From Oscillibacter sp. (GTDB lineage: Bacteria; Bacillota; Clostridia; Oscillospirales; Oscillospiraceae), in assembly GCA_009773995.1 (NCBI GenBank), contig VSMY01000014.1, positions 1 through 31,506 on the forward strand: a stretch of DNA of 31,506 nt, given 5' to 3'. Position numbers and translations under genes: made by a program. The number at the start of each line of letters is the position of its first letter. The stretch's first letter is position 1. Shown one piece after another: positions 8,738 to 16,692 of the stretch. Below the pieces are notes generated by a model. It was not told where the DNA came from and searched no databases. It worked only from the letters and a program-made list of their open reading frames with translations.

Positions 8738-10273
8738 ATGTCCAAGGTAAACATTTACTGCCGGGTTTTCAACGTAAAGCCCTATTTGGAGCAGTGCATT
8801 TCCAGCGTGCTGTCACAGACCCACGGAGACTTCGCGTTCTATGTCATTGACAACGGCTGCACGGACGGCAGCAGCGAGATCATAGACAGCTTCGCGGCGC
8901 GGGATGCGAGAATCCGCGTGATTCGGTTTGAAAAAAACACGAATGTCATAAACAGCCTGTACAAGATTATCCAGCGGACGGCGGAAGGCTATATTACCAT
9001 TCTCGACTCGGACGACTGGCTGGCGCCGGATTACCTGGAAAAGCTGCTGCGCTTTGCGGAGGAGCAGGATCTCGACATTGCGTGCACGGGGTCCTATATG
9101 CAAAAGCAGGACACGGGGGAGGCGTACGTCCGCAGCATAAGCCGCCCCCTGGTCATGGAGCGGCGGCAGCTGGCCTCCTTTTTTGCTTCCTACCATGTGT
9201 TCTTCCGCACCTATTGGGGGAAGCTGTTCCGGGCGGAGGCGCTGCCGCAGGATGATTTTGGGAAGTTTGCCCGCTACGGCGGCGACACGCTCTATGCCTT
9301 TGACGCCCTCCGGCGTTCCCGGCGGGTGGGCGTGGACAGCAGCGTTCTGCATTATTACAGGGTGCGCGGCAATTCCGTTTCCTACAGCTACAACACCGCG
9401 CGGTTCCCGGCGGACATCGCCCTGTATGACGACGCGCTCCAGTTTCTCAGCGGCTTCGGCCCCCTTTCGGCGGAGAACCGCCAATTTTTAAGAGTGGTCT
9501 TTGCGAACGCGGTGATGGACAGCGTTCGGGTCCTGAGCGGAGCGAAGCTTTCCCCCGGGGAGAAGGCCGCGGAGCTTCGGAAGATTACCACGCATTCCTT
9601 TACGAGGGACGCGTACAAAAATGAGCCCTCCACGCGGGAGAGCCATGATGAGGTAATGTTTCACGCCCTGGAAATAGCCCGGCTGCTGGACGGGGATGCG
9701 TTTGCGGACATGGAGGAGTCGCTCCGGGCTCTGCTGCCGGGCTGCGGAAAATGCGTGACGGGGGAAACCTTCCCCCTGTTTTGCGCGGAACCGCCGCTGA
9801 TGGAGGCGCTGATCAACGACGATCCGGACAGGCTGCTGGATAGATTGCTGCTGCTGATGCAAGGCAAGCGGTATGTGAAGCAGTATCCCCTGGGAAATAT
9901 GGCGCAGGCCCTGGCGGAGGGAATTCCCCTTCTGAGGGGCGTAAACGACATGGCGTTTCTGGGAAATTATGCGGCGGTCTGCCGGATGATTTGGCAGGGA
10001 CGGACCGAGGAGGCGCTGGATGAAATGACCGGCCTTCTGCTGGAGGACCGTGTCCAGAGCGCGAAGGAGACCTTTTTGCAGGTCTACCTCAACGCGGCGG
10101 CGCTTCTGGAGGAAATCCCGGCCTACATTTTCGGAAATATCCGCCTGGCGGAGTTTTACCTCCGGCAGGGCCGCCGGGAAGAGTGCCGGGCGGTTTTGAA
10201 CAGCCTGGAGGAAATGGGCGTAGAGGAGAACGAGGAGATCGCCGGGCTTCGCCGGAGCCTGAAGGAAGCATGA
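8738..10273 (+). CDS. GT2-family glycosyltransferase with TPR-like C-terminal half
   Basis: This is a 511-residue glycosyltransferase. Residues 1-230 are a GT-A domain: NIYCRVFNVKPYLEQC at the start, VIDNGCTDGSSE (36-47) and the nucleotide-binding DSDDW (90-94). The C-terminal 250 residues are helical and end in TPR-like repeats (IRLAEFYLRQGRREECRAVL). This resembles the arrangement of the large GT2 protein at 1628 but with less C-terminal extension. ATG 8738 lies 9 bases after the previous stop with a weak GGTGAGGG ribosome site. The acceptor is unknown; a flagellin or glycan target is inferred from context. Confidence 0.9.
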   Translation: MSKVNIYCRVFNVKPYLEQCISSVLSQTHGDFAFYVIDNGCTDGSSEIIDSFAARDARIRVIRFEKNTNVINSLYKIIQRTAEGYITILDSDDWLAPDYLEKLLRFAEEQDLDIACTGSYMQKQDTGEAYVRSISRPLVMERRQLASFFASYHVFFRTYWGKLFRAEALPQDDFGKFARYGGDTLYAFDALRRSRRVGVDSSVLHYYRVRGNSVSYSYNTARFPADIALYDDALQFLSGFGPLSAENRQFLRVVFANAVMDSVRVLSGAKLSPGEKAAELRKITTHSFTRDAYKNEPSTRESHDEVMFHALEIARLLDGDAFADMEESLRALLPGCGKCVTGETFPLFCAEPPLMEALINDDPDRLLDRLLLLMQGKRYVKQYPLGNMAQALAEGIPLLRGVNDMAFLGNYAAVCRMIWQGRTEEALDEMTGLLLEDRVQSAKETFLQVYLNAAALLEEIPAYIFGNIRLAEFYLRQGRREECRAVLNSLEEMGVEENEEIAGLRRSLKEA

Positions 10274-10300
10274 CATCCATGCAGATAGGAGCCGTAGGGT

Positions 10301-11602
10301 ATGGACATGAAATTCTGTATATGGGGCTGCGGCATCCGCGGAAAGAACGTCTTTCGTTTTATGGATAAAGCGGACGTCTGCGCGTTTATCGACAGCAGCC
10401 CGGCCCTTCAGGGAACGGAGTATGAGGGAGTGCCTATTATCAGCTTTGAGCGGTATCTCCAGGAGCGCCGGGACTGCGTGGTAATCGTCACGCCGCATTA
10501 TGAGCACTATGAGATTTTGGCCAGGCTGGAACGGGAGGGCGTAGAGGCGCTTTCCGCCCTGCTGCTGCCGCCGGAAATTTTTGAAATGCCCGTGCCGGAG
10601 CTGTTTGAGGTCATAGAGAAAAAGACGGAGGCCGGGGGCACGCTGTTTTTGTATGGCCTGAACCTGTACAGCCTTATGCTGCTTGCGCGCTTTCATCCCA
10701 AGCGCCCGGTCCGCGTCATACCGGAAGAGGGCGCGGCGGAGTGGCTGCTGCGGCGCGCGGAGGACTGCTTTCCGGGCTGCCTGGGGACCTTGGACGAAGT
10801 GGGCGGAAGCGTGCTGTATCTGACCAGCAACGAGTATGAAAACCGCCGTGTTCCCGTGGAGAATAAGGCGGGACTGTACGACTTCTTGTTCGACATTGAG
10901 GCGTATTACAATCCCCGGATTGCGAAATTCAAGGGGATTCACGCCGGAAAACGCTGCTTCATCATCGCCACGGGCCCCAGCCTCCGGATTGAGGATTTGG
11001 ATCGCCTGAGGGAGCGCGGGGAGATCTGCATTGGAATGAACGGCATATTTAAAGCGTATCCTCTGACCTTGTGGAGGCCGGAGTACTTTGTTTTGGAGGA
11101 CCGGGATTTGTTTGAAGAGTGGAAAGAGGTCCTTTTGAACGAAGAAGTGGCCGAGCATATCTTTGTGTCGGATTCCTGTCTGCGGGGACGATCCTATCAG
11201 AAGTTCACCAAATTCCATCTGTCCTATTTACAGGTGCAGCCGCATTGCAGACCTCCATTTAGCGGCGACTTTGCCCATGGGGCCTATGAAAGCGGAACGG
11301 TTACCTACGACTGCTTGCAGCTTGCAGTTTATATGGGATGTTCAGAAATATACTTGTATGGGCTTGATTTCAGCTACGGAAAACATTTTACAGATCACTA
11401 CTGTGCGTTAGAAAAAAGACTGCCGGAAAGCGCCTATCAGGATGCCCGCATCCGGGCAGGACTTGGATATGAGTCGGCGAAACAGGCTGCGGAAAAAGCT
11501 GGCGTTAAAATTTATAACGCCTCAAGAAAGACGGAGCTGTCTGTTTTTGACCGGGTTGATTTTGACGAAGTGCTGGGTGGAAGGACGGAACGGTATGAAT
11601 AG
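10301..11602 (+). CDS. Maf-type (MptE-like, DUF115) motility accessory protein, copy 1
   Basis: This is a probable flagellin nonulosonate transferase. Residues 1-95 are a small Rossmann-like domain (FCIWGCGIRGKN, then FIDSSPALQG). The MptE-like core follows: GKRCFIIATGPSL (216-228), GMNGIF, and YLYGLDFSYGKHF (351-363) with conserved Asp and His. Maf proteins of this family are needed for adding pseudaminic or legionaminic acid to flagellin and have a core fold related to GT42 sialyltransferases. The start is ATG 10301 with AGGAG at 10287-10291; ATG 10307 is also possible. The protein is 433 residues and is paralogous to the gene at 12453. Base composition changes inside the gene: the 5' two-thirds match the island, and the last third is A+T-richer. 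The stop overlaps the next gene by 8 bases. Confidence 0.88.
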   Translation: MDMKFCIWGCGIRGKNVFRFMDKADVCAFIDSSPALQGTEYEGVPIISFERYLQERRDCVVIVTPHYEHYEILARLEREGVEALSALLLPPEIFEMPVPELFEVIEKKTEAGGTLFLYGLNLYSLMLLARFHPKRPVRVIPEEGAAEWLLRRAEDCFPGCLGTLDEVGGSVLYLTSNEYENRRVPVENKAGLYDFLFDIEAYYNPRIAKFKGIHAGKRCFIIATGPSLRIEDLDRLRERGEICIGMNGIFKAYPLTLWRPEYFVLEDRDLFEEWKEVLLNEEVAEHIFVSDSCLRGRSYQKFTKFHLSYLQVQPHCRPPFSGDFAHGAYESGTVTYDCLQLAVYMGCSEIYLYGLDFSYGKHFTDHYCALEKRLPESAYQDARIRAGLGYESAKQAAEKAGVKIYNASRKTELSVFDRVDFDEVLGGRTERYE

Positions 11603-12437
11603 ATACGCACGGATTCGGAAAATCATAAGCGAAGCCGTCGACCGTGGGATCACGGATTTTGCGATTTTTCCATACGGAGAAATCGGAATGCAGGCAAAGC
11701 AAATATTGAACGAATGCTTTGGAATCACGGAACGGGCCGTGATCGACAACGGTTTGTGCCGCTACAACCCCAAGATCGTAAGCCTACAGGATTTTATCAA
11801 AAGCATAGAGGGCTCGTCCTCTGATTCCTTATATATTTTGTATACCAGCGACGGGATAGCGCTTCAGTCCTGTTTGGAACAGCTTTATCCTGCCGACAGG
11901 ATTCTCGATCTTTCGGCACGGGTAAACTTCCCGGAAGCGACTAGTTCCTATGGACCGTTGCTGGAGAACGATAATATAGAGTCTATCGGGCGCTTTTGCA
12001 GTTTCGCGGTGGGTTCGGCGGCTGTGTGGAACCATCAGCTCGATATGGTGGTAAATCATAGTTTTATCTATAGCGGCCAGCACATGCCCGCCTCTTCACA
12101 AAAAACGCTTCCAAAGTTCCGACACGAGGAGTTCAATAAGAAATTTGTAATCGGCAATGATGTGTGGCTGGGTAGAAACGTCATTTTGACAAATGGGGTG
12201 AAAATTGGAAACGGCGTGCGCGCGGCCGCGGGAGCGGTGATTACAAAGGACGTGCCGGATTACGCGGTTGTCGCGGGAGTTCCCGCCAGGATCATCAAAT
12301 ACCGCTTTACAGCGGAGCAGATTCGTATGCTCAATGAAATTGCCTGGTGGGATTGGCCTGTTGAGAAAATTCAGGCCTGCTATGATGATTTTATAGATAT
12401 AGACCTCTTCCTGCAAAAGCATTATCCACCAAGGTAA
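11595..12437 (+). CDS. Left-handed beta-helix (Vat/CatB-type) O-acyltransferase with N-terminal Rossmann-like module
   Basis: The 280-residue protein probably transfers an acetyl or other acyl group to a sugar. The ATG at 11595 overlaps the previous stop and is preferred over upstream in-frame codons inside that gene. Residues 20-105 (FAIFPYGEIGMQAKQIL, AVIDNG, LYILYTSDG) look like the small Rossmann module also seen at the N-terminus of the Maf proteins. Residues 125-240 are a hexapeptide-repeat acyltransferase: IGNDVWLGRNVIL, VKIGNGVRAAAGAVI, and the family ending VVAGVPARIIKYRF. H155 (VNHSF) is a candidate catalytic histidine. It lies between two Maf paralogs in a low-G+C segment, suggesting that it was acquired with that segment and changes the sugar's acylation. 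Confidence 0.87.
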   Translation: MNRYARIRKIISEAVDRGITDFAIFPYGEIGMQAKQILNECFGITERAVIDNGLCRYNPKIVSLQDFIKSIEGSSSDSLYILYTSDGIALQSCLEQLYPADRILDLSARVNFPEATSSYGPLLENDNIESIGRFCSFAVGSAAVWNHQLDMVVNHSFIYSGQHMPASSQKTLPKFRHEEFNKKFVIGNDVWLGRNVILTNGVKIGNGVRAAAGAVITKDVPDYAVVAGVPARIIKYRFTAEQIRMLNEIAWWDWPVEKIQACYDDFIDIDLFLQKHYPPR

Positions 12438-12452
12438 ACGGATGGAGACGTG

Positions 12453-13769
12453 ATGAAAATGCGGTATTGTATTTGGGGCTGCGGAAACAGGGGAAAGAAC
12501 ATTTATAATTTTATGCGCGGAAAAGATATATGCGCGTTTATAGATTCCAACCCGGAGCTCCAAGGCGCCAGCTGCCAGGGAGTACCGATCCTTTCCTTTG
12601 ATCAATATCGGAATGAATATAAAGATTGTATCATTGTGATCTCTACATTTCATCAAGATGAGATTGTAGAGAAATTGGAAGAAATGGGCATCCCCTTCTT
12701 TTCTTCCTGGCAGATGCCTCCGGAAATTGTTGAGGCGGAGTATCCGAACCTCTACAGCTTGGTAGAGAAAAAAGTCTGCTCTGCTGGAACGATATACTTA
12801 TATGGGCTGAATCTATATAGTTTGCTGCTCTTTGAATATTTTACGCAAAGGGGCCGTACGGTAAAAATAATACCGGGAGAAACGGAACTGCCGATGCGGG
12901 CGAAGCTTGCGGAGACCGAGGGAGAAGGCTGTTTTTCCTCCTTAAATGAAATGGGGAATGCGCCTCTGTATGTTACGAGCAACGAACATGCCCTGCTTGA
13001 GCTGCCGGAGAGAACGCTGCGCAATCTATATGATTTTACTGGCGATATAGAGGCGAATCACAAACCGTATCTGGAAAAATATAAGGATCTCTATTCAGGC
13101 AGGCGCTGTTTTGTGGTTGGAACCGGACCGAGCCTGCGCATAGAGGACCTGGATAAAATGATGTTGAATGGAGATATCTGCATCAGCGTCAATGGAATTA
13201 TACAAGCGTTCTCCTTGACAAAGTGGAGGCCTGATTTCTATATGCTGATAGATCGGAACGGATATGCCGCCTGGGAAACGGATCTGCTGGGTAAGTACCG
13301 GATGGAGCATACGCTGCTGCCGGACAGCATCGAAGGGACGGAGAATAAAGGCTTTGAAATTTTCCACTTGTCCCGCCTGATGGCTGGACCGCCGCCTTTT
13401 GCGAAGGACTTTTCAAGAGGATGCTATACAAGCTGCAATGTTGTCTATTGCGCTCTCCAGTTTGCCGCCTATTTGGGCTGCTCCCAGATATATCTGTACG
13501 GTGTGGATTTTGATTATGGCAATGGAAGCAATCATTTTTCGTCAAATTATTATGCTTCCTTCAAAAGGGCGCCGGAAGCCTCTGCAACCGTTGCCCGCGT
13601 GTATCATTTCGCATTATCTCAGTCATATCAAGGTTATCTTTCCGCGAGAAAAGCCGCGGAGGAGCGCGGCTTCAAAATATACAACGCCTCCCGCCGCACG
13701 AAGCTGGACGTTTTCGAGCGCGTAGATTTTGACAGCCTGTTTGACGGAGGCCCGGCCCGGTTCCTTTGA
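12453..13769 (+). CDS. Maf-type (MptE-like, DUF115) motility accessory protein, copy 2
   Basis: This is a paralog of the protein at 10301, 438 residues, with the same layout: N-terminal Rossmann-like module (YCIWGCGNRGKN, FIDSNPELQG), MptE-like core (GRRCFVVGTGPSLRIEDLD, SVNGII), YLYGVDFDYGNGSNHF, and a shared ending (KIYNASRRTKLDVFERVDFD). ATG 12453 is taken over the adjacent GTG 12450; the ribosome site is GATGGAGA. Most of the gene is A+T-rich compared with the island (17 of 60 bases are G or C at 12601-12660), but the last 90 bases return to the local composition. A second Maf could attach a differently decorated sugar or act on another site. The activity is inferred from family knowledge. 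Confidence 0.88.
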   Translation: MKMRYCIWGCGNRGKNIYNFMRGKDICAFIDSNPELQGASCQGVPILSFDQYRNEYKDCIIVISTFHQDEIVEKLEEMGIPFFSSWQMPPEIVEAEYPNLYSLVEKKVCSAGTIYLYGLNLYSLLLFEYFTQRGRTVKIIPGETELPMRAKLAETEGEGCFSSLNEMGNAPLYVTSNEHALLELPERTLRNLYDFTGDIEANHKPYLEKYKDLYSGRRCFVVGTGPSLRIEDLDKMMLNGDICISVNGIIQAFSLTKWRPDFYMLIDRNGYAAWETDLLGKYRMEHTLLPDSIEGTENKGFEIFHLSRLMAGPPPFAKDFSRGCYTSCNVVYCALQFAAYLGCSQIYLYGVDFDYGNGSNHFSSNYYASFKRAPEASATVARVYHFALSQSYQGYLSARKAAEERGFKIYNASRRTKLDVFERVDFDSLFDGGPARFL

Positions 13770-13803
13770 CCGGGCGCGCCACCATATGGAGGGCACGCTG
13801 AAT

Positions 13804-15456
13804 ATGTGGAATTCTCATCCGCACTCTGTTGAAATTTTAGACTGTACCCTGCGGGACGGCGGGCGCTTAATTGACTGCGCCTTCCGGGACGCGCAGATAC
13901 GGGGTATCGTTGAGCGTCTGATGCAGGCGAACATTGACATTATTGAGGTCGGGTTTTTGCGGGAGAAGGTCGTTTATACGGGCGGCAGCACATTCTTCCG
14001 CCGGATTGAAGAGGCTGAGGCGCTGCTGCCGGAGGGAAGCGGGCAGAGCTTTGCCCTGTTTATCGACTATGGTTATTATCCCGCGGAAGAGCTTCCGCCG
14101 TGCTCCGAGGGGTTCAAATGGGGAATTCGATATGGATTTACCAAAAAGGACTTTTTGGAAAACCGCGAAGCGCTGAAACGGGAGATGCTGCTCATCAAAG
14201 AAAGGGGCTACCGCCTCTACCTCCAGTGCGTCAACACAAGGGGGTACTCCGCCGCCGAGCTGCTGGATCTGATTGCGCTGGCGAATGAGGTCCTGCCGTA
14301 TTCCTTCGGCATCGTGGATACCTACGGGTCCATGTACCAGGACGATTTGGACCGCATATTCTCCCTGGTGGACTTCAGCCTGAGCGGCCTGATTGCCATT
14401 GATTTTCACGGACACAACAACATGCAGATGGCGTTTGCGCTGGCGCAGCGCTGCGTGAAGCTCTGCCAGGGCCGCAGGAAGCTGATTCTGGATGCGACAC
14501 TGGAAGGGATGGGGAAGTGCGCCGGGAACCTGGCGACGGAACTGGCGGCCCACTATTTGAACCAAAGGCAGGGAGGCGGCTATGAATTCGACCGCCTTCT
14601 GGATGCGGCGGACGAGTTCGCAGATGTGTTTAGGAAGGATTATCCGTGGGGATATACCCTGCCCGCCTTTATGGCCGGCATCTACCAGGCGCACCCGAAT
14701 AATGTGATTTACTTAACGGATAAGTACCGGCTGAGCTCCAAGGATATCCGCAAAATCCTGTCCCTCATCGACGAGGCGAAAAGACAGCGGTACGACTATG
14801 ACAACATCCGGAAAATTTATCGGAGCTATTTCGACGCGCCGGAAGACGACGCGGAAACCCTGCGGGAGCTGAAGGCGAAGCTTGGGGGGAGAACAGTTCT
14901 GATCTTGGCGGCCGGGACCTCCATTACCGCTTACCCTGAGAGAATCCGGGACTATATCCAGAAGTATCACGCGGAAGCCATCTCCATAAATTTCAAGGAC
15001 GCCCGCTGCCCCTATGTGTTTTTTGGAAATGACCGGCGGTATCAGGAGCCCAGCTTGAACCCGGAGGGGAAAACGGTTATCCTAACGTCAAATGTTTCGC
15101 GGAGAACGGGAGAGGAGCTGGTTGTCAACTACACGGACTGCATCGCCGCGTCCGGGAATTATTTTGACAACTCGGCGCTGATGCTGCTGAATCTGCTGGA
15201 AACCTGCGGCGTGTCCCGGATTGGCGTCGCCGGAATGGACGGGTTTGAATGCCGGGGCGCAAATTACTTTGACGAGCCGGATACCGGGAAAAGGCTCTTC
15301 GAGCAGTTTGACGCCATCAACCGGGAACTGGAATGGCAGCTTTCCCGGTACGTGGAACGAAACAAAGGGAGGATTCGAGTGGAATTTGTGACGCCGAGCC
15401 GCTTTGCAGCCGAGGGCTGGGAAGCGCGCTTCGATTCACAGGAGGAGAGGGCATAA
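13804..15456 (+). CDS. HMG-CoA-lyase/isopropylmalate-synthase-like aldolase with C-terminal nucleotide-fold domain
   Basis: Residues 1-300 form a DRE-TIM metallolyase barrel: EILDCTLRDGG (10-20), the metal-binding DFHGHNN (H202, H204) and ATLEGMGKCAGN (231-242). The family makes or breaks C-C bonds next to a carboxylate (HMG-CoA lyase, 4-hydroxy-2-oxovalerate aldolase, isopropylmalate synthase). About 190 residues follow the barrel, including GGRTVLILAAGTS (361-373) and YVFFGNDRRYQ. They resemble the MptE/Maf core pattern and are not part of housekeeping aldolases. The start is ATG 13804 with GGAGGG 10 bases upstream; ATG 13786 is an alternative. The stop abuts the NeuA-like gene (TAA then ATG). 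It may build an unusual acyl or carbon branch for the sugar, but the substrate is unknown. Confidence 0.85.
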   Translation: MWNSHPHSVEILDCTLRDGGRLIDCAFRDAQIRGIVERLMQANIDIIEVGFLREKVVYTGGSTFFRRIEEAEALLPEGSGQSFALFIDYGYYPAEELPPCSEGFKWGIRYGFTKKDFLENREALKREMLLIKERGYRLYLQCVNTRGYSAAELLDLIALANEVLPYSFGIVDTYGSMYQDDLDRIFSLVDFSLSGLIAIDFHGHNNMQMAFALAQRCVKLCQGRRKLILDATLEGMGKCAGNLATELAAHYLNQRQGGGYEFDRLLDAADEFADVFRKDYPWGYTLPAFMAGIYQAHPNNVIYLTDKYRLSSKDIRKILSLIDEAKRQRYDYDNIRKIYRSYFDAPEDDAETLRELKAKLGGRTVLILAAGTSITAYPERIRDYIQKYHAEAISINFKDARCPYVFFGNDRRYQEPSLNPEGKTVILTSNVSRRTGEELVVNYTDCIAASGNYFDNSALMLLNLLETCGVSRIGVAGMDGFECRGANYFDEPDTGKRLFEQFDAINRELEWQLSRYVERNKGRIRVEFVTPSRFAAEGWEARFDSQEERA

Positions 15457-16110
15457 ATGAAAATCAGAGCGGTTGTACCGGTGAAATTAAACAACGAGCG
15501 CTTCCCCAATAAAAATCTGGCGGAGCTGCACGGGAAGCCCCTGTGCCGCTATCTGTTGGAGACCTTGGCGGATATTCCTGATTTGGAAACGACGGTTTAT
15601 TGCAGCGATGAAAAAATCCTGCCCTACCTTCCGGAGGGCGTAAGTTTTTTCCGGCGGGATGCAAAGCTGGACGGCTTCTCGGTTCAGCGGCAGGAGATTG
15701 TGCTGTCCATGCTGAGGGACCTCTATGCCGACGTGTATGTATACGCCCATGTGACAAATCCTTTCCTCACGGCGCAGAGCGTTCAAAGGGCCATCAGCGC
15801 GGTGGCGGAGGAGGGATACGATACGGCGCTGGGCGTGACGGAGCACCGCACATACGCGTGGCACAGAGGCGAGGCGGTAAATTTTGACCGGGAGGATTTG
15901 AAGCGGTCCCAGGATATTGACCCGGTGTATCTGGAAATGGGGCTGTTCGTATTCAAGCGTTCCGTGGCGGAGAGGAACGGTTCCGTGTATGGCGGGCGCA
16001 TCAAGTTCCTGACCGTTTCCGATATAGAAGCGGTAGATATCAACTATCCTCAGGATATGGCCTATGCGGAGCGCATGCTGGAGAAGATGGAGAGGGAGAG
16101 AAGTCGGTGA
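15457..16110 (+). CDS. CMP-nonulosonic acid cytidylyltransferase (NeuA/LegF type)
   Basis: It activates a sialic-like sugar by coupling it to CMP from CTP. The protein is 217 residues, about the length of single-domain NeuA/PseF/LegF enzymes. The N-terminus has the family pattern VVPVK followed by NNERFPNKNLAELHGKPL. The middle carries HVTNPFLT (the CTP-binding 'THPF' region) and LGVTEHRTYAW. The ending has VDINYPQDMAYAE, equivalent to the usual IDxxxDxxxAE. It starts directly after the aldolase stop with a purine-rich AGGAGGAGAGG site, and its stop overlaps the next GTG. With the LegB/C/H/I-like genes to the right it points to CMP-legionaminate or a derivative. The exact sugar cannot be decided from sequence. 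Confidence 0.9.
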   Translation: MKIRAVVPVKLNNERFPNKNLAELHGKPLCRYLLETLADIPDLETTVYCSDEKILPYLPEGVSFFRRDAKLDGFSVQRQEIVLSMLRDLYADVYVYAHVTNPFLTAQSVQRAISAVAEEGYDTALGVTEHRTYAWHRGEAVNFDREDLKRSQDIDPVYLEMGLFVFKRSVAERNGSVYGGRIKFLTVSDIEAVDINYPQDMAYAERMLEKMERERSR

Positions 16111-16583
16111 GCCGGAGAAGCGATGTAAAAATGCTGGTAATGGACGTGGATGGAACGCTGACGGACGGGCGGATTCACATGTCCGCCCAAGGCGAGCTTT
16201 TTAAGTCCTTCGACGTGAAAGACGGCTGCGGTATTCATAATTTGCTGCCCCGCCGCCAAATCGTTCCGGTGGTGATTACGGGCCGGACCTCGGCGATTGT
16301 GGAGAAGCGCTGTGAGGAGCTTGGAATTCGCCGCCTGTATCAGGGAGTCGCCCGGAAGGACGAGTGCCTGCGGGCGGCGGCCCGGGAATTGGGGGTCCCG
16401 CTTGCGCAGGCCGCCTGCATCGGGGACGACGAAAACGACTTGCCCATGATGGAGTTATGCGGCGTCTGCGGCTGCCCGGCGGACGCGGCGGAGGCCGTTA
16501 AGGAGCGGTGCGCGTTTGTCAGCCGGTACGCCGGGGGCCGCGGGGCGGTCCGGGAGTTTATCGAGTGGCTGTTGAGGCCGTAG
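16107..16583 (+). CDS. KdsC/YrbI-type HAD phosphatase
   Basis: This is a 158-residue HAD phosphatase of the C0 (cap-less) class, similar to 3-deoxy-D-manno-octulosonate 8-phosphate phosphatase. It has the nucleophile motif DVDGTLTDG (D13, D15), motif II ITGRTS, and motif III/IV IGDDENDLPMM. The GTG start overlaps the previous stop by 4 bases, so coupling is tight. In KDN and Neu5Ac-9-phosphate pathways such an enzyme removes the 9-phosphate. NeuB/LegI enzymes of the present type usually give unphosphorylated sugars, which makes its presence informative. It is sometimes fused to NeuA in other bacteria, which supports a joint function here. Confidence 0.88.
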   Translation: MSRRSDVKMLVMDVDGTLTDGRIHMSAQGELFKSFDVKDGCGIHNLLPRRQIVPVVITGRTSAIVEKRCEELGIRRLYQGVARKDECLRAAARELGVPLAQAACIGDDENDLPMMELCGVCGCPADAAEAVKERCAFVSRYAGGRGAVREFIEWLLRP

Positions 16584-16692
16584 TTTAAGCGGAAAGGACC
16601 GGCGTTTATGAAAAAGCCCCCCATTGCCGGGGGGACGGCGGCGGCTCCTTGCGGAAGAGCGGCGGACGGACTTAAAAAGGAGCGTGGAGAAT

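Noticed and set aside
9488..11218. 576-codon minus-strand open frame
   Set aside because: It spans parts of two clear plus-strand genes, has no ribosome site or family motif, and is a codon-bias shadow.
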